64,000 bases of DNA from Caldifarciminota bacterium (GTDB taxonomy: Bacteria; Hydrothermota; Hydrothermia; LBFQ01), in assembly GCA_027003075.1 (NCBI GenBank), contig JALWYV010000005.1, forward strand, positions 1 to 64,000, given 5' to 3'. The notes under the pieces are model-generated. The model had not been told where the DNA came from. It saw only the letters and a list, made by a program, of their open reading frames with translations, and ran no database searches. This document shows positions 1-8,566 of this stretch, one piece after another. Position numbers and translations under genes: made by a program. The stretch's first letter is position 1. Each line of letters starts with the position of its first letter.

Positions 1-1212
1 CCCCAACTCCCAGACCTTCTCCACCACCATATTCACCGCCCGCTCCATCTCCCCCTCCTGCCCCGGCTCGTAGAGGACGTTGACGTGGATGTTGCCGTCC
101 CCTGCGTGTCCGAAGCTGGCCAACTTTACCCCGACCTTCCTCTCCACCTCCTCCGTGTGGGCTATGAGGTCGGGTATCCTGCTCCTCGGCACGACCACGT
201 CCTCGTGTCTTATGGCGTATCCGAGGCTCTCAAGGGCCGGAAGGACGCCCCTCCTCGCATCCCACAGTTTCCTCCTCGTACTCTCGTCCTCCGCCGCCAA
301 CATGTCCAACATGCCGTTCCTTTCGGCTATCCCGTAGGTCATCTCCACCTGAGTCTCAAACTCCGGGCCGAAACCGTCGTACTCTATCAGGAGGAAACTT
401 CCCGTGCCTTCCGGGAGGAAAGGGGCTATCTTCTCGCCCACGGCCTCTATACACTTGTGATCCACGAACTCAAGGGCGGAGGGAAGCAAACCCCTCCCCA
501 CCATCTCGGAAACCGTCCTGCTCGCCGAAACCTCGTCCGGAAAGGCCGCAAGGAGGGTGAACCTCTTCGGTGGACGGGGCAGGAGCCTCAGGGTTATTTC
601 CGTTATTATGCCAAGCGTCCCTTCGCTTCCGGTAAATAGGGAGGGAAGATCGTACCCCACGACCCACTTCTTCGTCCTCCTGCCCACCCTCATCCTCTCG
701 CCCGTGGCCGTCACGACCTCCAATTCAAGGACGTAGTGTTTGGTCGTCCCGTACTTTAAAGCCCTCGGCCCACCGGCGTTCTCGGCGACGTTCCCCCCTA
801 CGGTGCAGGTCTCAAGGCTGGCCGGGTCCGGGGGATAGAACAGGTTCATCTCCTCCACCGCCCTGTGGAGGTTTCCCGTTATGACTCCCGGTTCAACGAC
901 CACCACCAGATCTTCGGGGTCTATCTCCTTTATGCGGGCCATCCTGTCAAAGACTATCACGGCACCGCCCGGATGTGGTACGGCACCACCGCTAAGGGAC
1001 GTCCCGGATCCCCTCGGCGTTATGGGGATGCGGTACTCTTTAAGCACCTCAACCGCCCTGATAACGTCCTCCGTACTCTCCGGATGGATGACGACTTCGG
1101 GTACGACGGCAGGGGCGTCGGAGGAGTCTTCGGAGTACATGGCCCTGTGGTCGGGGTCGTCCCTCACCTTCCCCTCATCTAAGGCGAGTTTGAGCCTGTC
1201 CTTCCAGTTCAT
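1..1212 (-). CDS. FAD-linked oxidase, GlcD/D-lactate dehydrogenase family (partial)
   Basis: The gene runs off the left edge, so the C-terminus is missing. Reading from the ATG at 1212 gives 404 codons with no stop. The PCMH-type FAD domain is clear: PRGSGTSLSGG at residues 66-76 and a GGNVAENAGG stretch near residue 148. The metal-binding/active-site segment FGHAGDGNIH lies close to the truncated end. The family is usually about 460 residues, so roughly 55 are lost. Members oxidise 2-hydroxy acids such as glycolate or D-lactate; the substrate cannot be told from this sequence. It starts 27 bases after trm1 ends. A CAAAAT box six bases before the ATG is a weak fit to the leaderless pattern seen elsewhere in the window. 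Confidence 0.9.
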   Translation of the reverse strand, partial: MNWKDRLKLALDEGKVRDDPDHRAMYSEDSSDAPAVVPEVVIHPESTEDVIRAVEVLKEYRIPITPRGSGTSLSGGAVPHPGGAVIVFDRMARIKEIDPEDLVVVVEPGVITGNLHRAVEEMNLFYPPDPASLETCTVGGNVAENAGGPRALKYGTTKHYVLELEVVTATGERMRVGRRTKKWVVGYDLPSLFTGSEGTLGIITEITLRLLPRPPKRFTLLAAFPDEVSASRTVSEMVGRGLLPSALEFVDHKCIEAVGEKIAPFLPEGTGSFLLIEYDGFGPEFETQVEMTYGIAERNGMLDMLAAEDESTRRKLWDARRGVLPALESLGYAIRHEDVVVPRSRIPDLIAHTEEVERKVGVKLASFGHAGDGNIHVNVLYEPGQEGEMERAVNMVVEKVWELG

Positions 1213-1239
1213 GCGTATATTTTGAGGGGGAAAAGCAGC

Positions 1240-2289
1240 CTAACTCAACACCGTGAGGATCTGGGGTACCGTCGCGTCCGTCTTCACGGCCCCCGGATGG
1301 AACTGGGTCCTGCTGGCCTTAAATCCCGCTTTCCTGAGGAGTTTCACGACGCGGGAGGGCGAGGGCGTCCTGCCGAACCGGAAGGAGTCAAGGGGGTAGT
1401 ACATGGGTACGTCTATCTCCTCTATCACCTTTCTCAGGGCCTTTTCTTCTTTCCTCCAGCCGAGAGTCTTCGCCTCGTCCAGCATATTCCGGAGAAAGTC
1501 CCTGTCGTAAAGCGTCCCTGTCCACAGGGGACCGACGACCTCGTTCTCGCCACCGCAGACGCTACACGTACCCTTAGCCCTCACGGATACGGAGTAGGTT
1601 CCGCACTCCCTGCACCTCTGGACGAACCCCACACCTTCGGGACTCCTCCTGTCCATTACCCTCACTAAGAGACGGTAAGCGTACCCCTCGTAGTACACGA
1701 AAACGGGGGAAACGGAGAGGTTCAAGGCGCTGGCAGTATTCCACACCGAGTAAACGAGCGCCCTCGCACCCATTTCGGCGTAGGTTTTCCACGGCCTCAG
1801 GGCCACGCCGTAGAGCCTGACGTCGTCTCCCTTGCGTTTGCCGGAGAGGGTGGCCGTGTCCGTTGACGTGATGTAAGCGTACCCGCCCGGTCTAACGAGG
1901 CTCAGGGCGGTACTGAGAAAGGGGGAAGGGCTTCCAAAGGGGTCCAGGTCCACCCAATCGTACCTGAACCCTTCGCATACGAACCTCTGTCCGTCGGTGA
2001 GGAAGTCGGAGACGGTGATCCTCAACCCATCGGTGGGAAGGTTGTTATCAAGGTAGTTCTGCAGGAGTTCACACAGAAAACCCCTGTGACCCTCGTTCAC
2101 GTGGTGGATCTCCGGCCGTACGTACTTCGCGTACAGGAGGGTTCGGGTTCCCCCTCCGGCGAAGGTCTCAAAGATGGATAGGGGGCGGGCGACGCGGGCG
2201 GCCAGTACCCCCAGCCCCCGCGCCACCTCGGCCTTCGGATTGTAAAAGGCCCTGTTAAAGGAGAAACGTACGCCCTTCTCTACGGGCAA
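1240..2289 (-). CDS. trm1: tRNA (guanine(26)-N2)-dimethyltransferase Trm1
   Basis: SAM-dependent methylation of G26 of tRNA. The sequence shows a SAM-binding loop FAGGGTRTLLYA (residues 43-54), the family signature DLDPFGSPSPF (about 114-124) and a C-terminal zinc site CRECG...CSVCG (Cys226, 229, 242, 245). Length 349 residues is close to archaeal Trm1. The start is a TTG three bases after the rpoD stop, so it is probably translated by coupling in the dnaG-rpoD transcript. Trm1 is standard in archaea and eukaryotes; among bacteria it is known from Aquifex and few others, so this copy supports a thermophilic host and probable ancient transfer. Confidence 0.93.
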   Translation of the reverse strand: MPVEKGVRFSFNRAFYNPKAEVARGLGVLAARVARPLSIFETFAGGGTRTLLYAKYVRPEIHHVNEGHRGFLCELLQNYLDNNLPTDGLRITVSDFLTDGQRFVCEGFRYDWVDLDPFGSPSPFLSTALSLVRPGGYAYITSTDTATLSGKRKGDDVRLYGVALRPWKTYAEMGARALVYSVWNTASALNLSVSPVFVYYEGYAYRLLVRVMDRRSPEGVGFVQRCRECGTYSVSVRAKGTCSVCGGENEVVGPLWTGTLYDRDFLRNMLDEAKTLGWRKEEKALRKVIEEIDVPMYYPLDSFRFGRTPSPSRVVKLLRKAGFKASRTQFHPGAVKTDATVPQILTVLS

Positions 2290-2292
2290 ACG

Positions 2293-3993
2293 TTAAAGTT
2301 CCTCCATATCCCTGAACCGGCCCAGCTTGTGGATACGGATGGGGTTCTTCAGCTTCTCTATGGCCGATATCTCCAGCTGGCGTACCCTCTCACGGGTAAG
2401 ACCCAGCTCCCTTCCGGTCTCCTCAAGGGTACGGGGCTTCTTCCCGTCAAGGCCGTACCTCAGCTCTATCACCTTCCTCTCCCTTGGCGTGAGCATGGAT
2501 AGGGCCTCCTCAAGCTTCTCCCTGAGGGTCATGAGCTTGATCTCTTCCTCCGCCGGGAGCTTGCGGGTGTCGGAGAGAATCTCACCGAAGGAGGCGTCCT
2601 CGTCCTTACCTATGGGCTTGTCCATGCTTATCGGCTCCTTAGCCACGCTTATCGCTCTCTCCACCTTCTCTATGGGCATCTCAAGGTACTCGGCTATCTC
2701 CTCTATGGACGGTTCACGTCCCTTCTCCTGAAGCAGTGCCTTCTGGGCCTTGTTTATCTTGGTTATGGTCTCTATCATGTGGATAGGGATACGGATGGTA
2801 CGGGAGTGATCTGCTACGGCCCTCGTTATGGCCTGCCTTATCCACCACGTGGCGTACGTGGAGAACTTGAACCCCCTCTTCCAGTCGTACTTGTCTATGG
2901 CCTTCAGAAGTCCAAGGTTACCCTCCTGTATGAGGTCCCCGAAGTCAAGACCCCGGTTCATGTACCTCTTGGCCTCGCTTATCACGAGCCTGACGTTCCC
3001 CTCGGCCAGCTTCTCTCTGGCCCACTGGTACTTACGGTATATCTTAACCAGCTTTTCGGCCGTCTTCTTCGCCGTTTCGTAGGACTCTCCGAGTTCGGCC
3101 TCCATCTTGCGGATACGTTCCCTTATGCTCTCCTCAAGTGCCCTGTACTCGTCAACGAAACTCTGCGCCCCTATCTCTTCAAACATCTTCCTCTCGTTCT
3201 GGATCCTCTCCAGCTCCTCGTAGAGGCGACCGAGCTGCTGGACCTTCTTGTAGTAGTCCTTGTAGATCTCAACTATCCGGGTGAATATGGGACCCATGTC
3301 AAGGATCTTGTTGACTATCTCCTTGAAGGCGATCTCCGCTTCCCTCAACTCCTTCTCGTCAAGTTCGTCCCTCTCAAGGAAGTATTTACGGGCCAGAGGC
3401 CAGCGGGCCATGAGGTACTCTATACCACGGGAGAGACGCTTACGCTCCCTCTGGTTCTTTACACGGTTGGTCCAGTAGCCGGGATCCACCTGGAAGATCT
3501 CCTCGGCCTGCATCAGGCCCTTCTGGGCCAGCTGGACGAGGTACATGAAACGGGATAGACCGTAAAAGGTGGAGACGAGGGTACGGGTAAGTTCCGTCCT
3601 CGCTTCATCTATGGTTTTTGCCAGCTCCAGCTCCTCCTGTCTGGAGAGGAGCCTCATCTCCGCCACCTGCTTCAGATATATACGGACGGGGTCGTCCTTG
3701 TACTCGGAGGCGAGACGATCCTCCTCCGCCTGCAGGATGCTGTCTATATCCTGCTTGCGCTTGCTCTTCTTCCGGCGCGTGGAGTGTTCCGTCAGGTCCT
3801 TATCAAACTCCACCCCCTTCTCCATAAGGGCTATGACTATCTGCTCAAGGAGGGTGTCACTCTGAACGTACTCGGCCGGCAGCTTCTTGAGGAGCTCGTC
3901 AAAGGTGTAAGCCCCCTTCTTCGCCTTAGCCTCCTGGACTATCTCGTCCAGGATCGCCTGTATATCCTTCTTACGCTCCTTTACTCCCTTCAT
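2293..3993 (-). CDS. rpoD: Primary sigma factor RpoD (sigma-70)
   Basis: Housekeeping sigma factor of 566 residues. Region 1.1 is at the N-terminus, region 1.2 contains DPVRIYLKQVAEM, a non-conserved insertion follows, then region 2 with GDLIQEGNLGLLKAIDKYDW and the -10 recognition helix before WWIRQAITRAVADH, region 3, and region 4.2 with TLEETGRELGLTRERVRQLE. The start ATG overlaps the dnaG stop (ATGA), the common dnaG-rpoD arrangement. It should recognise the TAnAAT -10 boxes found before most genes here; clear TTGACA -35 boxes are seen at only two promoters in the window. Confidence 0.97.
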   Translation of the reverse strand: MKGVKERKKDIQAILDEIVQEAKAKKGAYTFDELLKKLPAEYVQSDTLLEQIVIALMEKGVEFDKDLTEHSTRRKKSKRKQDIDSILQAEEDRLASEYKDDPVRIYLKQVAEMRLLSRQEELELAKTIDEARTELTRTLVSTFYGLSRFMYLVQLAQKGLMQAEEIFQVDPGYWTNRVKNQRERKRLSRGIEYLMARWPLARKYFLERDELDEKELREAEIAFKEIVNKILDMGPIFTRIVEIYKDYYKKVQQLGRLYEELERIQNERKMFEEIGAQSFVDEYRALEESIRERIRKMEAELGESYETAKKTAEKLVKIYRKYQWAREKLAEGNVRLVISEAKRYMNRGLDFGDLIQEGNLGLLKAIDKYDWKRGFKFSTYATWWIRQAITRAVADHSRTIRIPIHMIETITKINKAQKALLQEKGREPSIEEIAEYLEMPIEKVERAISVAKEPISMDKPIGKDEDASFGEILSDTRKLPAEEEIKLMTLREKLEEALSMLTPRERKVIELRYGLDGKKPRTLEETGRELGLTRERVRQLEISAIEKLKNPIRIHKLGRFRDMEEL

Positions 3994-5567
3994 TCAGCCT
4001 TTACCTCCGTTTCTTTTATGCGATGGGCCCTCCGACGGAATAGCCGTATGAGGGCCTCCTCATCTCCCGCCAGAGCGGTTTCTCTCAACTTCAGGTCGTC
4101 CAGCTCCTCCATAAGTCGGGAAAGAGCCTCCCTCACCTTCTCCCTCGGGAGGATTTCCCCGTGAACGACCGCCGCCTCTTCGGGCTTAAGTTTCTCGTAA
4201 AATTCGCCAAAAGGTACGCCCTCCTTCAGGGCCATGTACATCCTGTGCGTGAGGTTCGTGCGCTCGCTCAACCTCTCAAGTATCTCAAGCACCTCCTCCG
4301 TAAAACCGTAGTAGTACCCCAGTATCAGGAAGCGGTCCACAACCCGGATACTTCCGGGCTTTCTTGCCGTTATCCTCGGTGCATCCGATACGCTTATCCT
4401 GTACCCTGCCCAGCGGCTCACCTTCTCGGCGTAGAACTCGTATATGCTCCTCTCCGACCCGTAAAACGCCCTGAGGAGGGGCATAACGGCCTTAAGGCGG
4501 TTCCTTATCGCGAGAGGGTCGGAGGGTTTCTCACCGAGTACGTAGTCCACTATGTCCACCGGTTCGGGCAGTTTCTCCCCCTTCAGAAGGAAGGAGGCCG
4601 GGTCCTCCCCCTCCGGCAGGACGACCACCTGCGGTATTATACCGGCCGACGCCAGTATGACCGCCATCTTCAGGGCTGCCCTTGCGCCAGCCTCGTCGCT
4701 ATCCGGCACTATGAAGACCTTGGGGGCGAACCTGTAGAGTAGACGAGCATGCTCTTGTGTGAAGGACGTGCCCAGCGGAGCAACGGCGGTGTCGTACCCG
4801 TACTGGTGCATTATTATCACGTCAAAGTAACCCTCAACTATGTAGAAATGTCCCTTCTCCCTCGCTTTATGCTTCGCCCTGTTGAGGCCGTACAGGATGG
4901 AAGACTTCTTAAACACTATCGTGTCCCTGCCGTTCAGATACTTGGGGTTCCGTCCGTCAAGGGACCTCCCGCCGAAAGACACCACCCTGCCGGCCATATC
5001 GTAAATGGGAAACACCACTCTGCCGGCCATCATATCCCGCAGGTCACCGTTCCTGTTGTAGGCGACACCGCTCTCCAGAATGTCACGCGTGCTGAAACCC
5101 TCCTTTATGAGGAACCTTATCAGGGAGTGGGGATCGGGAGAGTATCCCAGTTCCCACGAAGCCACGCTCTCCGGTGTCAGACCCCTACCCTTAAGGTATT
5201 CCATCACCTCCCGGCTCCTCAGGAGGTTGGACTTGTAGAACTGCCTTGCTGTGGAGAGTATGCGGTAAAGCGTGTCCCTCCTTCCACCCGTAGGCTTTAC
5301 GTCTATCTCGTCTATCTCAAGGTTGAACATCTCGGCCAGACGTCTTATGGCTTCGGCCCTCGTTATCCCCTCTATCTCGGACAGGAAGGTTATGGCGTTA
5401 CCGGAGGCTCCACACCCGAAGCAATGGTACACTCCCTTTTCCGGATCTACGTAGAAGCTCGGTGTCTTCTCGCGATGGAATGGGCATAGACCCACGTACT
5501 CCCTCCCCGCCTTTTTAAGACGGGTATACCTACCCACCAGCTCAACTATATCTACCCTCTCAAGCAA
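3990..5567 (-). CDS. dnaG: DNA primase DnaG
   Basis: Synthesises RNA primers at the replication fork. The N-terminal zinc finger has Cys28, His31, Cys49 and Cys52 (GLCPFH and HCFGCG), followed by the primase core and a Toprim domain with IVEGYFDVI and PDSDEAG. At 525 residues it is a little short, with a reduced C-terminal helicase-binding region. The start is TTG at 5567; an in-frame stop lies just upstream, and no other start precedes the zinc finger, so the usual first 8-10 residues of the family are absent. The TTG is 7 bases downstream of an ATTATT -10 box, so the message is probably leaderless. Confidence 0.96.
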   Translation of the reverse strand: MLERVDIVELVGRYTRLKKAGREYVGLCPFHREKTPSFYVDPEKGVYHCFGCGASGNAITFLSEIEGITRAEAIRRLAEMFNLEIDEIDVKPTGGRRDTLYRILSTARQFYKSNLLRSREVMEYLKGRGLTPESVASWELGYSPDPHSLIRFLIKEGFSTRDILESGVAYNRNGDLRDMMAGRVVFPIYDMAGRVVSFGGRSLDGRNPKYLNGRDTIVFKKSSILYGLNRAKHKAREKGHFYIVEGYFDVIIMHQYGYDTAVAPLGTSFTQEHARLLYRFAPKVFIVPDSDEAGARAALKMAVILASAGIIPQVVVLPEGEDPASFLLKGEKLPEPVDIVDYVLGEKPSDPLAIRNRLKAVMPLLRAFYGSERSIYEFYAEKVSRWAGYRISVSDAPRITARKPGSIRVVDRFLILGYYYGFTEEVLEILERLSERTNLTHRMYMALKEGVPFGEFYEKLKPEEAAVVHGEILPREKVREALSRLMEELDDLKLRETALAGDEEALIRLFRRRAHRIKETEVKAE

Positions 5568-5572
5568 ACCAC

Positions 5573-5603
5573 AGAATAATGGTAAATTTTACAATTTTGT
5601 CAA
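5573..5603 (-). promoter_or_regulatory. dnaG-rpoD promoter
   Basis: On the minus strand TTGACA (5603-5598), a 17-base spacer, then ATTATT (5580-5575). The dnaG TTG start follows after 7 bases. The block CCATTATTCT is shared with the hsp20 promoter. It is one of only two sites in the window where I see a full TTGACA -35 box. Confidence 0.65.
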
Positions 5604-5614
5604 CTACCGGCAGG

Positions 5615-5645
5615 AAAAAGGGGGGAAATTCCCCCCTTTCTTTTT
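5615..5645 (-). terminator. Intrinsic terminator after recA-DUF3276
   Basis: Nine-base stem AAAGGGGGG/CCCCCCTTT (5617-5625 with 5631-5639), five-base loop, T-run on either side so it could work in both directions. It lies directly after the DUF3276 stop and upstream of the dnaG promoter. Confidence 0.85.
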
Positions 5646-5922
5646 ACTCCTCCCCGAGCCTTTTCTTCATATCCATGAGGACCTCGTTAAACGCGTCCTC
5701 AAACTTGAGGAGGTCCTCCTGAAACACCACCACGCGGGTTCTCTTTACCGACCCATCCTTGAGCCTTCTCTTCTCGGATATGGCCATGTAAAGGTCGCCC
5801 TTGCGGTTCTTCTTGATATCTATGAAGTAGACCCGCTTTCCCGCCTTCACCCTCCGGGTAAAGAGGGAGTCGTCCATGTGCTCATCGCCCTGGAACTCAT
5901 GCTCCATCATGTTTTCCATCAT
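5644..5922 (-). CDS. DUF3276/PUR-alpha-like nucleic-acid-binding protein
   Basis: A 92-residue basic protein. The core from about residue 23 ([20 protein letters not shown], then [12 protein letters not shown] and a final amphipathic helix) matches the PUR-alpha-type fold of DUF3276, found in Bacteroidetes and spirochaetes (Borrelia BpuR), which binds single-stranded DNA or RNA. The ATG overlaps the recA stop (ATGA) and is preceded by GGAGGGGAAAG, so it is co-translated with recA. A role in recombination or RNA binding is inferred only from fold and neighbour. Confidence 0.75.
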   Translation of the reverse strand: MMENMMEHEFQGDEHMDDSLFTRRVKAGKRVYFIDIKKNRKGDLYMAISEKRRLKDGSVKRTRVVVFQEDLLKFEDAFNEVLMDMKKRLGEE

Positions 5923-6980
5923 CTTTCCCCTCCTTCTTCCTTGTTTTGGTTTTCTTCCTTCTTAAGACCGAGAACCTCCAGGACTCTACCCTCTATCTCA
6001 CGGTACAGGTCCGGGTTCTCCCGAAGGGTCTCAAGGGACCTCTCCCGTCCCTGACCCAGCTGGTTACCCTCGTAGGAGTACCATGAACCGGACTTCTTTA
6101 TTATCCCGTGGGATACGGCCAGATCAAACACCTCACCCACGCGGTCCACACCCTTCCCGTATATCAGGGGTACCACCGCTTCTCTGTAGGGAGGTGCCAC
6201 CTTGTTCTTCACCACCTTGACCTTGAGCATGTGGCCTATGGGGTTGTTGTTCTTATCCCTGAGGGTCTCTCCCCGCCTGACTTCCAGCCTTACCGAAGAG
6301 AAGAACTTCAGCGCCCTTCCACCGGGCGTGGTCTCAGGGTTTCCGAACATTATACCTATCTTCTCGCGGACCTGGTTTATGAATATGACCACGGCGTTGG
6401 TTTTGGATACGTCGGCGGAGAGCATACGAAGGGCCTTTGACATGAGTCGGGCCTGAAGGCCCATCTGCTGATCCTCTATGGTGCCTTCAATCTCCGCTTT
6501 GGGTACGAGCGCAGCCACGGAGTCTATGACGACGATATCCACCGCCCCGGTCCTTATGAACTGGGAGGCTATGTCCAGCGCCTGTTCACCGTAGTCGGGC
6601 TGGCTTACCAGAAAGTTCTCCCTCGTGTTTATACCGAGAGATTGGGCGTAGGCTTCACTGAAGGCGTGTTCGGCGTCTATAAAGAGGGCCGTACCACCGA
6701 GTTTCTGGGCCTCTGCTATGGCCATCAAGGCGAGGGTGGTCTTACCTGAAGATTCCGCACCGTATATCTCTACGATCCTGCCCCGGGGATAACCTCCGAC
6801 CCCTATGGCGGCGTCAAGGGCAAGGGAACCGCTGGGGATAGCCTCAATCTTGAGGGTTGATTCCCCATCAAGTTTCATTACGGCACCGGGGCCGTAGGCC
6901 TTCTGAACCCTTTTGAGGGTTTCCTCAAGGAGCTTCCTTTTAACGTCCTCCACACTCCCCGACTCTTTCCTTTTTGCCAT
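5919..6980 (-). CDS. recA: Recombinase RecA
   Basis: Strand-exchange recombinase and SOS co-protease. Contains the P-loop [12 protein letters not shown], the L1/L2 DNA-binding loops and [18 protein letters not shown] start at the ATG at 6980 (353 residues). The in-frame GTG at 6986 is inside the Shine-Dalgarno TAGGAGG, which sits 5 bases before this ATG, so the longer start is unlikely. It is one of the few genes here with a classical ribosome binding site and a short leader. No LexA-type box is obvious. Confidence 0.98.
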   Translation of the reverse strand: MAKRKESGSVEDVKRKLLEETLKRVQKAYGPGAVMKLDGESTLKIEAIPSGSLALDAAIGVGGYPRGRIVEIYGAESSGKTTLALMAIAEAQKLGGTALFIDAEHAFSEAYAQSLGINTRENFLVSQPDYGEQALDIASQFIRTGAVDIVVIDSVAALVPKAEIEGTIEDQQMGLQARLMSKALRMLSADVSKTNAVVIFINQVREKIGIMFGNPETTPGGRALKFFSSVRLEVRRGETLRDKNNNPIGHMLKVKVVKNKVAPPYREAVVPLIYGKGVDRVGEVFDLAVSHGIIKKSGSWYSYEGNQLGQGRERSLETLRENPDLYREIEGRVLEVLGLKKEENQNKEEGGER

Positions 6981-6984
6981 CAAC

Positions 6985-7013
6985 ACCTCCTACCTTTCAA
7001 GACGGGTATTTTA
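6985..7013 (-). promoter_or_regulatory. recA -10 box and ribosome binding site
   Basis: TAAAAT at 7013-7008 on the minus strand, then about 27 bases to the ATG containing TAGGAGG. A transcript starting about 7 bases after the -10 would carry a leader of roughly 20 bases with a good Shine-Dalgarno. The clpP start region has the same layout, including TTGAAAGG just downstream. Confidence 0.6.
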
Positions 7014-7043
7014 AGGGGGAGATGCCGTTTTTGTGAGTTATCC

Positions 7044-8507
7044 CTATTCCCCATTACCGGCCTTCATATCCTTTACCCTGCTCTCCACCTCCCTCAACCT
7101 CCGCAGGACCTTCTCCTTGCCGAGGGCCTCAAGGAGGAGGAAGAGGCTGGGGCCAACGGCCATGCCGGAGACGGCGACCCTGCTGCCATGGATAAGGAGG
7201 GCATGCTTCACCCCCAGTTCGTCGGCGTACGCCCGTAATACCTCCTCAATCTTCTCCTCCTTCCACTCCTCCAAGGCCTCCAACCTGTCCGCCAGACCCT
7301 TCAGGTAGGTGAAGATGTTGGGGTCCTTCAGGCGCTTTTTAACTGCCTTCGGGTCGTAGGGGTAGTCCTCCCTATAGACGAAAACCCCGTACTCAAAGAA
7401 GTCCTTCAGAGTCTTTACCCTCTCCTTGAAGAGCCTGACCAGAACGGGTAGATGCTCGTCAGATACGGGATAACCCTGCCCCTTCCCCTTCAGGTACTCG
7501 TTGTACTCCCTGAGCCGTCGGATAAGTTCCTCGTCCGGAAGGGCGCGGATGTACTCGGAGTTCATCCAGTAGAGCTTGTTGTGGTCAAAGACGGCGGCGG
7601 ACTTGTTAACGTCCTTTATGTCAAAGAGCCTTATGGCCTCCTCCCTGCTTATTATCTCCCTGTTCCCTCCGGGGGACCATCCGAGGAGAAGGAGGTAGTT
7701 GAAGAGGGCCTCCGGCAGCACCCCCTGAAGTCTGAACTCCTCAAGGGAGGTTGAGCCGTGCCTTTTGGAAAGTTTCTGGCGGTCGGGTCCCAGTATCATC
7801 GGTAGATGGGCGAACTCCGGTATCTCCCAGTCCATCGCCCGGTATATGAGGATCTGCTTCGGGGTGTTGGGGATGTGGTCGTCCCCTCTTATAACGTGGG
7901 TGACCCCCATATCGTGGTCGTCCACCACCACCGCGAAGTTGTACGTGGGGAAACCGTCGGACCTGACGATTATGAAGTCACCGCCGAGGTCGTTGGTGTT
8001 GTAGGTTATGTCCCCATGCACGAGGTCGTGGAAGGTTACGTCAAGGTTATCGGGGACGTGGAACCTTATGGACGGCTTGCGTCCCTCCTCCTCGTACTTC
8101 CTCCTCTGCTCCTCCGTAAGGTGCAGGCATTTGCGGGAGTACCTGTAGGGGATACCCTTCCTTCTGGCCTCCTCCCTCTCGGCTTCCAGCTCCTCCGGCG
8201 TACAGTAGCACTTGTAGGCCTTCCCCCTCCTTATGAGCTCTTCGGCCACCTCCCGGTACCTCTGGAGCCTCTCGCTCTGGAAGACCACGTCCTCGTCCCA
8301 ATCAAGGCCGAGCCACTTCAGACCCTCAAGGATGGCGTCCACCCACTCCGGTTTGTACCTCTGCCTGTCGGTGTCCTCTATCCGCAGGAGGAACTTCCCA
8401 CCGGTGTGGCGGGAGTAGAGGTAGTTAAAGATGGCCGTTCTGGCCCCGCCCACGTGGAGGTACCCTGTCGGTGAGGGGGCGAATCTCGTCCTTACCGTCC
8501 TGTCCAT
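7044..8507 (-). CDS. gltX: Glutamyl-tRNA synthetase
   Basis: Class I synthetase charging tRNA with glutamate, 487 residues. The HIGH-type motif is in FAPSPTGYLHVGGARTA (about 8-24) and KMSKS is KLSKRHGSTS. The anticodon-binding C-terminal domain is complete. The ATG at 8507 lies 7 bases after a TACAAT -10 box (8520-8515) with no room for a ribosome binding site, so the mRNA is probably leaderless. Whether it is discriminating or also charges tRNA-Gln cannot be judged; no gatCAB genes are in view. Confidence 0.97.
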   Translation of the reverse strand: MDRTVRTRFAPSPTGYLHVGGARTAIFNYLYSRHTGGKFLLRIEDTDRQRYKPEWVDAILEGLKWLGLDWDEDVVFQSERLQRYREVAEELIRRGKAYKCYCTPEELEAEREEARRKGIPYRYSRKCLHLTEEQRRKYEEEGRKPSIRFHVPDNLDVTFHDLVHGDITYNTNDLGGDFIIVRSDGFPTYNFAVVVDDHDMGVTHVIRGDDHIPNTPKQILIYRAMDWEIPEFAHLPMILGPDRQKLSKRHGSTSLEEFRLQGVLPEALFNYLLLLGWSPGGNREIISREEAIRLFDIKDVNKSAAVFDHNKLYWMNSEYIRALPDEELIRRLREYNEYLKGKGQGYPVSDEHLPVLVRLFKERVKTLKDFFEYGVFVYREDYPYDPKAVKKRLKDPNIFTYLKGLADRLEALEEWKEEKIEEVLRAYADELGVKHALLIHGSRVAVSGMAVGPSLFLLLEALGKEKVLRRLREVESRVKDMKAGNGE

Positions 8508-8566
8508 GGTGGGAATTGTAAGCGGGAGGGGAGGGTTTTGCCCACTATTGCTTCGGATTCAGTGAT

